Positions 32,420 through 41,256 of a DNA stretch of 64,000 nt are shown here, piece by piece. This DNA comes from Flavobacteria bacterium GWA2_35_26 (GTDB lineage: Bacteria; Bacteroidota; Bacteroidia; Flavobacteriales; Flavobacteriaceae): assembly GCA_001800905.1 (NCBI GenBank), contig MGWH01000003.1, forward strand, positions 124,001-188,000. The letters run 5' to 3'. Numbering within the stretch: position 1 is the first letter of the stretch; every line of letters starts with the position of its first letter. The notes beneath the pieces were generated by a model. It had not been told where the DNA came from. It did no database searches and was given only the letters and a program-made list of their open reading frames with translations. Position numbers and translations under genes: made by a program.

Positions 32420-33814
32420 ATGAGTAAAACATTATTTGACAAAGTATGGGATTCGCACGTAGTGCGTAAGATTGAAGATGGACCAGACGTGTTTTTTATT
32501 GACCGTCACTTCATTCATGAAGTTACTAGTCCTGTTGCCTTTTTAGGTTTAAAAACAAGAGGTATTTCGGTTTTATATCCAGAGCGTACTTTTGCCACTG
32601 CCGATCACAACACACCGACAATAAATCAACACCTACCCGTAGCAGACCCTTTATCTGCAAATCAATTGAAAGCCTTAGAAGACAATGCCAATGAATATGG
32701 CATCTCTCACTGGGGATTAGGTCACCAAAAAAATGGAATCGTACACGTTGTAGGTCCTGAAAACGGAATTACATTGCCTGGTGCTACTATTGTTTGTGGT
32801 GATTCGCATACTTCTACTCACGGAGCTTTTGGTGCCATTGCTTTTGGTATCGGAACATCTGAAGTAGAAATGGTATTGTCTACACAATGTATTATGCAGC
32901 CAAAGCCAAAGAAAATGCGTATCAATGTGAATGGTCAATTAAACAAAGGGGTGGGTCCAAAAGACGTAGCACTTTATATCATTGCTCAATTAACTACTTC
33001 CGGAGGTACTGGATATTTCGTAGAATATGCAGGTGATGTTTTTGAAAACATGACTATGGAAGGTCGTATGACTGTGTGTAACCTAAGTATCGAAATGGGT
33101 GCTCGAGGCGGAATGATTGCTCCAGACCAAACTACTTTTGATTTCTTAGAAGGAAGATTACACGCTCCAAAAGGAGAGGCTTGGAATAAAGCAGTTGCCT
33201 ATTGGAAAACTTTAAAAACAGATGCCGATGCAGTATTTGATGCTGAACTAAACATCAAAGCTTCGGATATCGAACCTATGATTACCTATGGTACTAACCC
33301 AGGAATGGGAATTGGTATCTCTAAAAATATTCCAAATGCCAACCAAGTAGAAGGCGGTGAGGAAACCTATAAAAAATCATTAGCCTATATGGGCTTCGAA
33401 GAAAATGATGTGATGATTGGCAAACCAATCGACTACGTTTTCTTAGGAAGTTGTACTAATGGCCGAATTGAAGATTTTAGAGCCTTTACAGAAATTGTAA
33501 AAGGGAGAAAAAAAGCAGACAATGTTACCGCTTGGTTAGTTCCAGGTTCTCATGTTGTGGAAGCACAAATTAAAGAGGAAGGATTGTTAGATATTCTTAC
33601 CGAAGCAGGATTTGTATTGCGTCAACCAGGTTGTTCGGCTTGTTTAGCCATGAATGATGATAAAGTTCCTGCTGGTAAATATGCAGTAAGCACATCCAAC
33701 AGAAACTTTGAAGGCCGTCAAGGTCCTGGTTCAAGAACTTTATTGGCTAGTCCAATAATGGCTGCAGCAGCTGCAGTTACAGGCAAATTGACTGATCCTA
33801 GAGATTTGTTTTAA
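32420..33814 (+). CDS. leuC: 3-isopropylmalate dehydratase large subunit
   Basis: This 464-residue aconitase-type protein works with LeuD to isomerise 2- to 3-isopropylmalate in leucine synthesis. It binds a [4Fe-4S] cluster. [17 protein letters not shown] and the paired cysteines in [13 protein letters not shown] are the three cluster ligands. [23 protein letters not shown] is the conserved active-site segment. Length and motifs match bacterial LeuC. The same dimer can process citramalate, which matters because the third gene of the operon could be a citramalate synthase. Confidence 0.96.
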   Translation: MSKTLFDKVWDSHVVRKIEDGPDVFFIDRHFIHEVTSPVAFLGLKTRGISVLYPERTFATADHNTPTINQHLPVADPLSANQLKALEDNANEYGISHWGLGHQKNGIVHVVGPENGITLPGATIVCGDSHTSTHGAFGAIAFGIGTSEVEMVLSTQCIMQPKPKKMRINVNGQLNKGVGPKDVALYIIAQLTTSGGTGYFVEYAGDVFENMTMEGRMTVCNLSIEMGARGGMIAPDQTTFDFLEGRLHAPKGEAWNKAVAYWKTLKTDADAVFDAELNIKASDIEPMITYGTNPGMGIGISKNIPNANQVEGGEETYKKSLAYMGFEENDVMIGKPIDYVFLGSCTNGRIEDFRAFTEIVKGRKKADNVTAWLVPGSHVVEAQIKEEGLLDILTEAGFVLRQPGCSACLAMNDDKVPAGKYAVSTSNRNFEGRQGPGSRTLLASPIMAAAAAVTGKLTDPRDLF

Positions 33815-33877
33815 GAATAAAGATTACATAAAAAATAATGCAATGCGACTTAGCGTCCTTGCGATAAATTAGTAAAA

Positions 33878-34474
33878 ATGGCATACGATAAATTTAATAT
33901 TCTTAGAAGTAGTGCGGTGCCACTACCTATAGAAAATGTAGATACTGATCAAATTATTCCAGCACGTTTCTTAAAAGCAACGAAGCGTGAAGGGTTTGGT
34001 GATAATCTTTTCAGAGACTGGAGATATAATGGAGACGATACTCCAAAAGCTGATTTCGTTTTAAACAATCCAACCTACAGCGGAAAAATTCTTGTAGGAG
34101 GAAAGAACTTTGGTTCAGGATCTTCAAGAGAACACGCTGCTTGGGCAGTTTACGATTACGGATTCAGAGCGGTAGTCTCTAGTTTCTTTGCAGATATTTT
34201 CAAAGGAAATTGTTTGAACATCGGAGTACTTCCTGTTCAAGTAAGTCCTGAATTTGCTGATACTATTTTCAGTGCTATTGAAGCAGATCCAAATACTGAG
34301 TTGGAAATCAATTTACCAGCACAAACGATTACATTATTGGCTACAGGTCAAAGCGAGTCTTTTGCTATCAACGGATACAAAAAGAACAATATGATCAATG
34401 GGTTTGACGATATTGATTACTTGCAAAGTATGAAAGAAGAGATTGTTAGTTTTGCCAACCAATTGCCTTACTAA
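33878..34474 (+). CDS. leuD: 3-isopropylmalate dehydratase small subunit
   Basis: This 198-residue swivelling domain partner of LeuC follows it by 63 bases. It has NVDTDQIIPARFLK at the N-terminus and the conserved substrate loop GGKNFGSGSSREHAAWAVYDYGFRAV. NIGVLPVQVS is the usual beta strand after the loop. The size matches enterobacterial LeuD. The spacer before it contains a short stretch (33843-33866) of higher GC without function assigned. It is part of the leuC-leuD-leuA-like-leuB run. Confidence 0.96.
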   Translation: MAYDKFNILRSSAVPLPIENVDTDQIIPARFLKATKREGFGDNLFRDWRYNGDDTPKADFVLNNPTYSGKILVGGKNFGSGSSREHAAWAVYDYGFRAVVSSFFADIFKGNCLNIGVLPVQVSPEFADTIFSAIEADPNTELEINLPAQTITLLATGQSESFAINGYKKNNMINGFDDIDYLQSMKEEIVSFANQLPY

Positions 34475-34491
34475 AACCAAACTATACAAAT

Positions 34492-34540
34492 GCAGTTACC
34501 AATTGTCAAATTTACAGTTTGACTGGGTAACTGCTTTTAC
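34492..34540 (+). promoter_or_regulatory. Large hairpin between leuD and the leuA-like gene
   Basis: GCAGTTACC and GGTAACTGC form a 9-bp outer stem enclosing a second stem GTCAAA/TTTGAC, followed by TTTT. It could be a leaky terminator or a transcript-stability element separating the leuCD part of the message from the rest. Confidence 0.5.
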
Positions 34541-34607
34541 CGTTTTATACAATTAAACTCATTTGATTTCAAAATATCGAAATCAAAGTGCCTTTAGAAT
34601 CCAATTG

Positions 34608-36134
34608 ATGATGGGAAAAAGAAAAATTGAAATAATGGACACGACACTTCGTGATGGAGAACAAACATCGGGAGTATCGTTTTCTGCTGCAGAAAAATTA
34701 ACCATTGCGCAATTGTTGCTTGAAGAACTTCATATTGATCGTATCGAAATTGCTTCGGCGCGTGTGAGTGAAGGCGAATTTCAAGGTGTTAAAGGCATTA
34801 TGGAATGGGCTTCCGCCAAAGGGTATACGGATAAAATTGAAGTACTCTCGTTTGTTGATGGCGGCGTTTCTATCGAATGGATGAAGAAAGCAGGAGCTAA
34901 AGTTCAAAATTTATTGACCAAAGGTTCGCTCAACCATTTAACTCATCAATTAAAGAAAACACCTGAACAACATTTTACTGAAATTGCACAAGCCATAACT
35001 TTGGCAAAAGCCAATAATATTGAAACCAACGTCTATTTAGAAGATTGGAGTAACGGAATGCGCAATTCACCTGATTATGTTTTTCAGTATTTGGATTTTT
35101 TGACACAACAACCGGTCAAAAGAATTTTATTGCCCGATACTTTGGGAGTTCTAATTCCGTCAGAAACTTTTGAATTTATTTCAAAAATTACGGCTAAATA
35201 TCCCAATACTCATTTTGATTTTCACGCTCATAACGATTACGATTTAAGTGTTGCCAATGCTATTGAAGCGGTAAAAGCAGGTATTCACGGATTACACGTT
35301 ACGGTAAATGGTATGGGAGAACGCGCTGGGAATGCGCCTTTAGAAAGTACTGTAGCCGTAATCAATGATTTCATTCCTGAGGTAAGTATCAACGTGAAAG
35401 AATCATCGTTGTACTCGGTGAGTAAATTAGTTGAGACTTTTACAGGGTATAGAATTCCAGCCAACAAACCGATTGTGGGAGACAATGTTTTTACACAAAC
35501 TGCAGGTATTCATGCTGATGGTGACAATAAAAACAATTTGTATTTTAATGATTTGCTTCCAGAACGTTTTGGAAGAAAACGAAAATATGCTTTAGGAAAA
35601 ACTTCTGGTAAGGCCAATATCGAAAAAAACCTTCAAGAATTAGGATTACAGCTGAATCAAGAAGATTTAAAATTGGTTACCCAACGAATTATCGAATTGG
35701 GTGACAAAAAAGAAACAGTTACCAAAGAAGATTTACCATACATCATCTCAGATGTTTTGGATAGCCAAACCTACGAAGAACGCATCACTGTGGAATCTTA
35801 CGTTTTAGTACATGCTAAAGGAATGCGACCTTCGACTACACTTTGTCTGAAAATTGACGGTGAGACAATTGAAGAAAATGCACAAGGCGACGGTCAGTTT
35901 GATGCTTTTATGAATGCATTAGCCAAAATTTACAAAAGCAAAAAAATGAGTTTGCCAAAATTAATAGATTACGCTGTGCGAATCCCTCCTGGAAGTAGTT
36001 CGGATGCGCTATGCGAAACTATTATCACTTGGACCAACAACGGCAAAGAATTCAAAACCCGCGGATTGGACTCCGATCAAACAGTAGCGGCAATTGTTGC
36101 CACTCAAAAAATGCTGAATGTGGTAACAAATTAA
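34608..36134 (+). CDS. 2-isopropylmalate synthase / citramalate synthase family protein
   Basis: The protein has 508 residues from ATG 34608 (an ATG one codon later is equally possible; an outer TTG at 34563 was rejected). It condenses acetyl-CoA with a 2-oxoacid. The TIM barrel starts EIMDTTLRDGEQTSGVSFS, with metal ligands in FDFHAHNDYDLSVAN and the HVTVNGMGERAGNAPLE segment. TAGIHADGDNKNNLY follows. The C-terminal ~120 residues form a LeuA-type regulatory (feedback) domain. Position between leuD and leuB shows a role in branched-chain synthesis. Sequence branch is closer to the less typical LeuA2/CimA-like proteins than to classic LeuA, so substrate 2-oxoisovalerate versus pyruvate is open. 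Confidence 0.85.
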   Translation: MMGKRKIEIMDTTLRDGEQTSGVSFSAAEKLTIAQLLLEELHIDRIEIASARVSEGEFQGVKGIMEWASAKGYTDKIEVLSFVDGGVSIEWMKKAGAKVQNLLTKGSLNHLTHQLKKTPEQHFTEIAQAITLAKANNIETNVYLEDWSNGMRNSPDYVFQYLDFLTQQPVKRILLPDTLGVLIPSETFEFISKITAKYPNTHFDFHAHNDYDLSVANAIEAVKAGIHGLHVTVNGMGERAGNAPLESTVAVINDFIPEVSINVKESSLYSVSKLVETFTGYRIPANKPIVGDNVFTQTAGIHADGDNKNNLYFNDLLPERFGRKRKYALGKTSGKANIEKNLQELGLQLNQEDLKLVTQRIIELGDKKETVTKEDLPYIISDVLDSQTYEERITVESYVLVHAKGMRPSTTLCLKIDGETIEENAQGDGQFDAFMNALAKIYKSKKMSLPKLIDYAVRIPPGSSSDALCETIITWTNNGKEFKTRGLDSDQTVAAIVATQKMLNVVTN

Positions 36135-36170
36135 AAAATTAAAATGATTTAAAAATTGAAAAGTTAAAAC

Positions 36171-36208
36171 TTCAATCTTTAAATCTTTAAATAATTCAAT
36201 CTTTAAAT
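36171..36208 (+). repeat. Direct repeat upstream of leuB
   Basis: TTCAATCTTTAAAT occurs at 36171-36184 and 36195-36208, with a partial third copy between them. It is AT-rich, low-complexity sequence in the 87-base spacer before leuB. No function is evident. Confidence 0.45.
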
Positions 36209-36221
36209 AAAATATTTTAAA

Positions 36222-37283
36222 ATGAAATTCAATATTGCACTTTTAGCCGGAGACGGAATAGGACCTGAAGTAATTAATGAAGCTGTAAAAGTTTCGGATG
36301 CTATTGCAAAAAAATTCAATCACGAAATCAACTGGACACCAGCTTTAACTGGAGCTTGTGCTATCGATGCGGTTGGTGTTCCTTATCCAGATGAAACACA
36401 CGAAATCTGTATGCAAGCCGATGCGGTTTTATTTGGCGCTATTGGACACCCAAAATACGATAACGATCCTTCGGCAAAAGTTCGCCCAGAGCAAGGATTA
36501 TTATTGATGCGTAAAAAATTAGGTTTGTTTGCCAATGTGCGTCCCACTTTTACATTCCCTTCTTTAATTGACAATTCTCCTTTAAAAAGAGAGCGTATCG
36601 AAGGAACCGATTTGGTTTTCTTACGAGAATTAACAGGCGGAATTTACTTTGGTGAAAAAGGAAGAAAAGACAACGGTGATACTGCTTTTGACAACTGTGT
36701 ATACACAAGAGCCGAAGTACAACGTTTGGCAAAAAAAGGATTTGAATTAGCGATGACACGTTCTAAAAAATTATGTTGTGTAGACAAAGCTAACGTATTG
36801 GAAACGTCTCGTTTGTGGAGAGAAACCGTTCAAGCGATGGAAAAAGACTACCCAGAAGTGGAAGTGTCGTATGAATTTGTAGATGCGGTGGCGATGCGAT
36901 TGGTACAATGGCCAAATTCGTATGATGTGTTAATTACTGAAAACTTATTTGGAGACATCCTAACAGATGAGGCATCTGTAATTTCAGGATCAATGGGATT
37001 AATGCCATCGGCTTCTGTAGGAGAACACACTTCATTGTACGAACCCATTCACGGATCGTATCCACAAGCTACTGGATTGAATATTGCTAATCCATTGGCT
37101 ACAATTTTATCAGCAGCCATGATGTTTGAAGATGCTTTTGGCTTGAAAGCCGAAGCCGAAGCCATCAGAAACGTAGTCAACAAATCATTAGAACAAGGAA
37201 TTGTGACAGAAGATCTAGCTACAAAAGGATCAAAAGCTTACAAAACAAGTGAAGTTGGTGATTGGTTAGTGGCTAATTTGTAA
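36222..37283 (+). CDS. leuB: 3-isopropylmalate dehydrogenase
   Basis: This 353-residue cytoplasmic NAD-dependent decarboxylating dehydrogenase oxidises 3-isopropylmalate to 2-oxoisocaproate. It has ALLAGDGIGPEVINEAV at the N-terminus, the substrate arginines in VRPEQGLLLMRKKLGLFANVRP, the Tyr-containing RELTGGIYFGEKG, catalytic Lys in CCVDKANVLETSRLW, and metal-binding TENLFGDILTDEASVI. HGSYPQATGLNIANP is the cofactor loop. It closes the leucine operon and ends before a bidirectional terminator. Confidence 0.96.
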   Translation: MKFNIALLAGDGIGPEVINEAVKVSDAIAKKFNHEINWTPALTGACAIDAVGVPYPDETHEICMQADAVLFGAIGHPKYDNDPSAKVRPEQGLLLMRKKLGLFANVRPTFTFPSLIDNSPLKRERIEGTDLVFLRELTGGIYFGEKGRKDNGDTAFDNCVYTRAEVQRLAKKGFELAMTRSKKLCCVDKANVLETSRLWRETVQAMEKDYPEVEVSYEFVDAVAMRLVQWPNSYDVLITENLFGDILTDEASVISGSMGLMPSASVGEHTSLYEPIHGSYPQATGLNIANPLATILSAAMMFEDAFGLKAEAEAIRNVVNKSLEQGIVTEDLATKGSKAYKTSEVGDWLVANL

Positions 37284-37304
37284 TTCACAAACTAAGTAAA
37301 ATAA

Positions 37305-37335
37305 AAAAGGTGTCAATGAAAATTGACACCTTTTT
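37305..37335. terminator. Bidirectional terminator between leuB and the RNA-binding protein gene
   Basis: AAGGTGTCAAT-GAAA-ATTGACACCTT is flanked by A and T runs, with a stable GAAA tetraloop. Confidence 0.9.
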
Positions 37336-37353
37336 ATATATAAAGAAAAAATA

Positions 37354-37701
37354 TTAATATCCTCCTCTACCTCCACGGTCTCCACCGCCACGGTTGTTTC
37401 CGTAACCTCCGCGTGAATCTCCACCACGGTTGTTGTTAAAACTTCTTCTTTCGCCTTCTGGTTTAGGCTCAGATTTGTTTACTACGATTGAACGTCCTTG
37501 AACAGTTGCACCATTCAATTCGTCAATTGCTTTTTGAGCTTCCTCGTCGCTTGGCATTTCAACAAAACCAAAACCTTTACTTCTACCAGTAAATTTGTCA
37601 GTAATAATTTTAACTGAATCTACTGCTCCGTATGCCTCGAAAGACTCTCTTAAATCTGCTTCCTCAATACTGAATGGAAGACTTCCCACAAAAATGTTCA
37701 T
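37354..37701 (-). CDS. Glycine-rich RRM RNA-binding protein
   Basis: This 115-residue protein has one RNA recognition motif: RNP2 (IFVGSLPF, residues 3-10) and RNP1 (KGFGFVEM, about residues 43-50). A C-terminal tail of RGG-type repeats (GGDSRGGYGNNRGGGDRGG) follows. Such cold- and stress-related RNA chaperones are common in Bacteroidetes, which lack Hfq in many genomes. A -7 element lies 22 bases upstream of the ATG. Domain assignment is firm, the RNA targets are unknown. Confidence 0.92.
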   Translation of the reverse strand: MNIFVGSLPFSIEEADLRESFEAYGAVDSVKIITDKFTGRSKGFGFVEMPSDEEAQKAIDELNGATVQGRSIVVNKSEPKPEGERRSFNNNRGGDSRGGYGNNRGGGDRGGRGGY

Positions 37702-37723
37702 ATAAACTTGTTTAATTAAGGGA

Positions 37724-37731
37724 CAAATGTA
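37724..37731 (-). promoter_or_regulatory. -7 promoter element of the RRM protein gene
   Basis: The minus strand reads TACATTTG, matching TAnnTTTG, 22 bases before the ATG. Confidence 0.5.
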
Positions 37732-37883
37732 GTCTTAATAAATCCTAATCTACTATGATTGCACTTATTTATGATATATTTATCAAAAAGATAGCTTAAG
37801 GTCAATGAATTAGGTGTAAAAACGGTGGAATAATTTTCTATTATTAAAATACAATTCGAATTAGCATTTTTAAATAAAAAATG

Positions 37884-37891
37884 TATCTTTG
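37884..37891 (+). promoter_or_regulatory. -7 promoter element of rpsP-rimM
   Basis: TATCTTTG matches TAnnTTTG, 49 bases before the rpsP ATG. Confidence 0.55.
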
Positions 37892-37940
37892 CACCCTTAA
37901 TTAACCGAGGTCGAGTACCTCAAAATTTAATCATAAGATT

Positions 37941-38597
37941 ATGTCAGTAAAAATTAGATTACAAAGACACGGTAAAAAACAAAAACCGTTTTACTGGGTA
38001 GTAGCAGCTGATGCTCGCTCAAAAAGAGATGGTAAATACTTAGAGAAAATCGGTACTTACAATCCAAACACTAACCCTGCAACTATCGAATTAAATTTAG
38101 ATAGCGCTGTAAAATGGTTGCACAATGGTGCACAACCAACAGATACTGCAAAAGCAATTCTTTCTTACAAAGGTGCTTTATTGAAACACCACCTTGATGG
38201 AGGTATTCGTAAAGGAGCTTTAACTCAAGAACAAGCTGATGCAAAATTAGCTGCTTGGTTAGAAGCAAAAGCTGGTAAAGTGGATGCTAAAAAAGATGGT
38301 TTATCAAAAGCGCAAGCGGATGCTAAAGCTAAAGCTTTAAAAGCAGAAAAAGAAGTAAATGCAAAACGTTTAGCTGCAGCGGCTCAAGCTGAAGCGGATG
38401 CTATTGCTGCCGCAACTCCTGCTGTTGAAGAAGAAGTTGTTGCTGAAGAAGAAGTAGCTGTTGAGGCTGTTGCTGAAGAAGTTGTTGAAGCTCCTGCTGA
38501 AGAAGTAGCTGTTGAAGCTGTTGCTGAAGAAGTTGTTGAAGCTCCTGCTGAAGAGGCTCCTGCTGCTGAAGAAAATAACGAAACAACTGAAGCATAA
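37941..38597 (+). CDS. rpsP: 30S ribosomal protein bS16 with long acidic C-terminal extension
   Basis: The first 80 residues are the normal bS16 core (VKIRLQRHGKKQKPFYWVV, DARSKRDGKYLEKIGTYNP, NLDSAVKWLHNGAQPTDTA), which binds 16S rRNA in the platform. The usual protein has 80-90 residues; here it has 218. The extension begins with a Lys/Ala-rich helical stretch (about 105-150) and ends in an Ala/Glu/Val tail with a tandem 17-residue repeat (EEVAVEAVAEEVVEAPA, twice). It is followed after 15 bases by rimM, a 16S maturation factor, as in many bacteria. Confidence 0.94.
   Translation: MSVKIRLQRHGKKQKPFYWVVAADARSKRDGKYLEKIGTYNPNTNPATIELNLDSAVKWLHNGAQPTDTAKAILSYKGALLKHHLDGGIRKGALTQEQADAKLAAWLEAKAGKVDAKKDGLSKAQADAKAKALKAEKEVNAKRLAAAAQAEADAIAAATPAVEEEVVAEEEVAVEAVAEEVVEAPAEEVAVEAVAEEVVEAPAEEAPAAEENNETTEA
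38451..38552 (+). repeat. Two 51-bp tandem repeats in the tail of rpsP
   Basis: Copies at 38451-38501 and 38502-38552 differ by one base and encode the repeated 17-residue acidic unit. The near identity suggests recent duplication and possible length variation between strains. Confidence 0.85.
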
Positions 38598-38612
38598 ATT
38601 CTCTAAGCGACA

Positions 38613-39137
38613 ATGCGTAAAGAAGAATGTTTCTATTTAGGTAAAATCGCTAAAAAATTTAGTTTCAAGGGTGAAGTCTTAGCTTATTTAGACACAGACG
38701 AACCCGAGTTATACGAAAATCTGGAATCAGTGTTTGTTGAATGCAACAAACACTTGGTTCCTTTTTTTATTGAAACCTCTTCCCTCCATAAAAACGACTT
38801 TCTTAGAATTCGTTTTGAAGATGTTGCTACCGAAGAAGAGGCTGAAGCTATTTTAGGGAATGACCTTTATCTCCCTTTAAGTATGCTACCCAAATTAAGT
38901 GGTAATAAATTTTATTTCCACGAAGTGATTGGATTTGAAGTCGAAGATCAACGTCTTGGCGTGGTTGGCACCATTCAATCCATCAACGATTCCACTGCAC
39001 AACCTCTTTTTGAAGTACTTCATGGCGGAATTGAAATTCTAATTCCAATGATTGACCATTTCTTGGTAACAATTGATCGCGACAACAAAAAAGTAGTGAT
39101 GAATTTACCTGAAGGATTGATTGAGATGTATCTGTAA
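38613..39137 (+). CDS. rimM: 16S rRNA processing protein RimM
   Basis: This 174-residue protein has the N-terminal RimM barrel (CFYLGKIAKKFSFKGEVLAYLDTD) and a C-terminal PRC-barrel part (FHEVIGFEVEDQRLGVVGTIQSI and VLHGGIEILIPMIDHFLVTID). It helps mature the 30S head near uS19. It is 15 bases after rpsP and likely co-transcribed. Length is normal. Confidence 0.94.
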   Translation: MRKEECFYLGKIAKKFSFKGEVLAYLDTDEPELYENLESVFVECNKHLVPFFIETSSLHKNDFLRIRFEDVATEEEAEAILGNDLYLPLSMLPKLSGNKFYFHEVIGFEVEDQRLGVVGTIQSINDSTAQPLFEVLHGGIEILIPMIDHFLVTIDRDNKKVVMNLPEGLIEMYL

Positions 39138-39195
39138 AAGATGAATTGGTTATTTGTTTATTCGGTTATTCGAAAATCAAAAATCTAAAAACACA

Positions 39196-39909
39196 ATGTC
39201 CAAATTCCAATTCAAACAATTTACAGTTCAGCAAGATCAATGCGCTATGAAAATAGGCACCGATGGTGTGTTATTAGGTGCATGGGCGCCGATAGAACAA
39301 AAGCCTTATAGTATATTAGATATTGGCACCGGAACAGGTATTATTGCTTTAATGCTTGCGCAACGTTCTAATGCAGCACAAATCGACGCATTGGAAATTG
39401 ACGAAAAAGCATACGAACAAGCGACAGATAATTTTGAAAACTCCCCATGGAACGATCGCTTATTTTGTTTTCATGCTGGCTTAGATGAATTTATGGAAGA
39501 ACCCGAAGACGAATACGATCTAATTGTTTCTAATCCGCCGTTCTATTCCGAAGATTACAAAACCAATGACGAGCAAAGAGACTTAGCTCGTTTTCAAGAC
39601 GCACTGCCGTTTGAAGATTTGATTGAAGCTGCTGATTTATTACTTTCTGAAAACGGAATATTTGCAGCGATCATTCCTATCAAAGAAGAAGATCGATTTT
39701 TGGCCATAGCCAATGAATTTGAATTGTATCCAATGCAGATTACCCGTGTAAAAGGGACCCCTACCGCTGAAATTAAGCGTAGCCTTTTGGCTTTAAGCCG
39801 AAACAAAATCGACACTCCCTTATTGGACGAACTCATTATTGAAATAGGCCGTCACGAATACACTCCCGAATACATCGCCTTAACAAAAGAATTTTACTTA
39901 AAGATGTAA
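39196..39909 (+). CDS. tRNA1(Val) (adenine-37-N6)-methyltransferase family protein (TrmN6/YfiC-like)
   Basis: The protein has 237 residues from ATG 39196; an outer TTG at 39154 sits in the spacer after rimM and was rejected. It is a class I SAM-dependent methyltransferase with DIGTGTGIIALMLAQR as the SAM loop. IVSNPPFYSED is the NPPF/Y catalytic motif of N6-adenine methyltransferases. The N-terminal FQFKQFTVQQDQCAMKIGTDGVLLGAW is the TrmN6 signature. It likely modifies A37 of tRNA-Val. It extends the translation-related run rpsP-rimM. Confidence 0.9.
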   Translation: MSKFQFKQFTVQQDQCAMKIGTDGVLLGAWAPIEQKPYSILDIGTGTGIIALMLAQRSNAAQIDALEIDEKAYEQATDNFENSPWNDRLFCFHAGLDEFMEEPEDEYDLIVSNPPFYSEDYKTNDEQRDLARFQDALPFEDLIEAADLLLSENGIFAAIIPIKEEDRFLAIANEFELYPMQITRVKGTPTAEIKRSLLALSRNKIDTPLLDELIIEIGRHEYTPEYIALTKEFYLKM

Positions 39910-39959
39910 AATGTAAAGAATACAACCACTTCGTTTTTATTTTGTTTTATTAGTTTGTG

Positions 39960-39967
39960 TACATTTG
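39960..39967 (+). promoter_or_regulatory. -7 promoter element of the acyl-CoA dehydrogenase gene
   Basis: TACATTTG matches TAnnTTTG. It overlaps the beginning of an over-extended frame that starts at 39955, which supports the internal ATG at 39988. Confidence 0.5.
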
Positions 39968-39987
39968 TTAGTACTAAATGTATTCCG

Positions 39988-41166
39988 ATGAAACCTGATC
40001 TATTTCAAGCTCCTGATTATTATAACCTTGACGATTTACTAACCGAAGAACATAAATTAGTTCGTGAATCGGCTAGAGCGTGGGTCAAACGAGAAGTTTC
40101 TCCCATCATTGAAGATTTTGCACAGCGCGCTGAATTCCCTAAACAACTCATCAAAGGACTTGGGGAGATTGGTGGTTTTGGCCCTTACATTCCAGAAGAA
40201 TATGGAGGAGCAGGTCTTGATCAAATTTCGTATGGGTTGCTCATGCAAGAAATAGAACGCGGAGATTCAGGCATACGTTCCACTTCGTCCGTACAATCGT
40301 CTTTAGTAATGTACCCTATTTGGAAATACGGAAACGAGGAACAACGAAAAAAATACCTGCCTAAACTGGCTACTGGAGAATTAATGGGCTGTTTTGGTTT
40401 AACCGAACCCGATCATGGATCTAATCCAGGAGGAATGACCACTCATTTCAAAGACAAGGGAGATCATTTTATTTTGAATGGTGCCAAAATGTGGATTTCG
40501 AATGCGCCTTTTGCTGATATTGCTATTGTCTGGGCTAAAAACGAAGAAGGTCGTATTCACGGATTAATTGTGGAACGTGGCATGGACGGTTTTACTACAC
40601 CCGAGACTCATAATAAATGGTCGCTTCGTGCATCTGCTACTGGCGAATTGATTTTTGATAATGTCAAAGTTCCTAAAGAAAATCTTTTACCTAACCATTC
40701 TGGATTAAGCGCTCCGCTGGGGTGTTTGGATTCGGCTCGATATGGAATTGCTTGGGGAGCGATAGGCGCTGCAATGGATTGCTATGATACTGCTTTGCGT
40801 TATGCAAAAGAGCGAATTCAGTTTGACAAACCCATTGCCGGTACTCAATTACAACAAAAAAAATTAGCTGAAATGATTACCGAAATAACCAAAGCGCAAT
40901 TGTTAACATGGCGATTAGGTGTTTTGAAAAATGAAGGAAGAGCTACAACGGCTCAAATTTCTATGGCGAAAAGAAACAATGTAGATATGGCCATTCATAT
41001 TGCACGTGAAGCAAGACAAATGCTAGGTGGGATGGGAATTACTGGTGATTATTCCATTATGCGTCATATGATGAACTTGGAGTCGGTGATAACTTATGAA
41101 GGAACCCATGATATCCATTTATTAATTACCGGAATGGATGTCACTGGAATTTCAGCATTCAAGTAA
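39988..41166 (+). CDS. Acyl-CoA dehydrogenase, glutaryl-CoA dehydrogenase-like
   Basis: The protein has 392 residues from ATG 39988; the outer start lies in the promoter. It is a flavoenzyme oxidising an acyl-CoA. FAD and substrate signatures are CFGLTEPDHGSNPGG and KMWISNAPFADIAIVWAK. LGGMGITGDYSIMRHMMNLESVITYEGTHDIH includes the Glu of TYEGT, the position of the catalytic base in glutaryl-CoA dehydrogenases. This, rather than the GT-pattern of medium-chain enzymes, suggests action on glutaryl-CoA in lysine or tryptophan breakdown. No other pathway gene is adjacent. Confidence 0.88.
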   Translation: MKPDLFQAPDYYNLDDLLTEEHKLVRESARAWVKREVSPIIEDFAQRAEFPKQLIKGLGEIGGFGPYIPEEYGGAGLDQISYGLLMQEIERGDSGIRSTSSVQSSLVMYPIWKYGNEEQRKKYLPKLATGELMGCFGLTEPDHGSNPGGMTTHFKDKGDHFILNGAKMWISNAPFADIAIVWAKNEEGRIHGLIVERGMDGFTTPETHNKWSLRASATGELIFDNVKVPKENLLPNHSGLSAPLGCLDSARYGIAWGAIGAAMDCYDTALRYAKERIQFDKPIAGTQLQQKKLAEMITEITKAQLLTWRLGVLKNEGRATTAQISMAKRNNVDMAIHIAREARQMLGGMGITGDYSIMRHMMNLESVITYEGTHDIHLLITGMDVTGISAFK

Positions 41167-41210
41167 AGCAAACAGTTATTAAAATATTCATAAAATCGAT
41201 GACGAAATAA

Positions 41211-41241
41211 GTAGAAAACCTATTAGCTTTTCTACTTTTAC
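41211..41241 (+). terminator. Terminator between acyl-CoA dehydrogenase and DUF3050 genes
   Basis: AGTAGAAAA and TTTTCTACT form a 9-bp stem with a 9-base loop followed by TTTTA. The spacer to the next ATG is short, so it could also act as a leader hairpin. Confidence 0.55.
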
Positions 41242-41256
41242 AAAAAATTTGAAAAA

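Noticed and set aside
38401..38613. Gln/Leu-rich ORF on the minus strand
   Set aside because: It is the complement of the repetitive Ala/Glu tail of rpsP and has no independent support.
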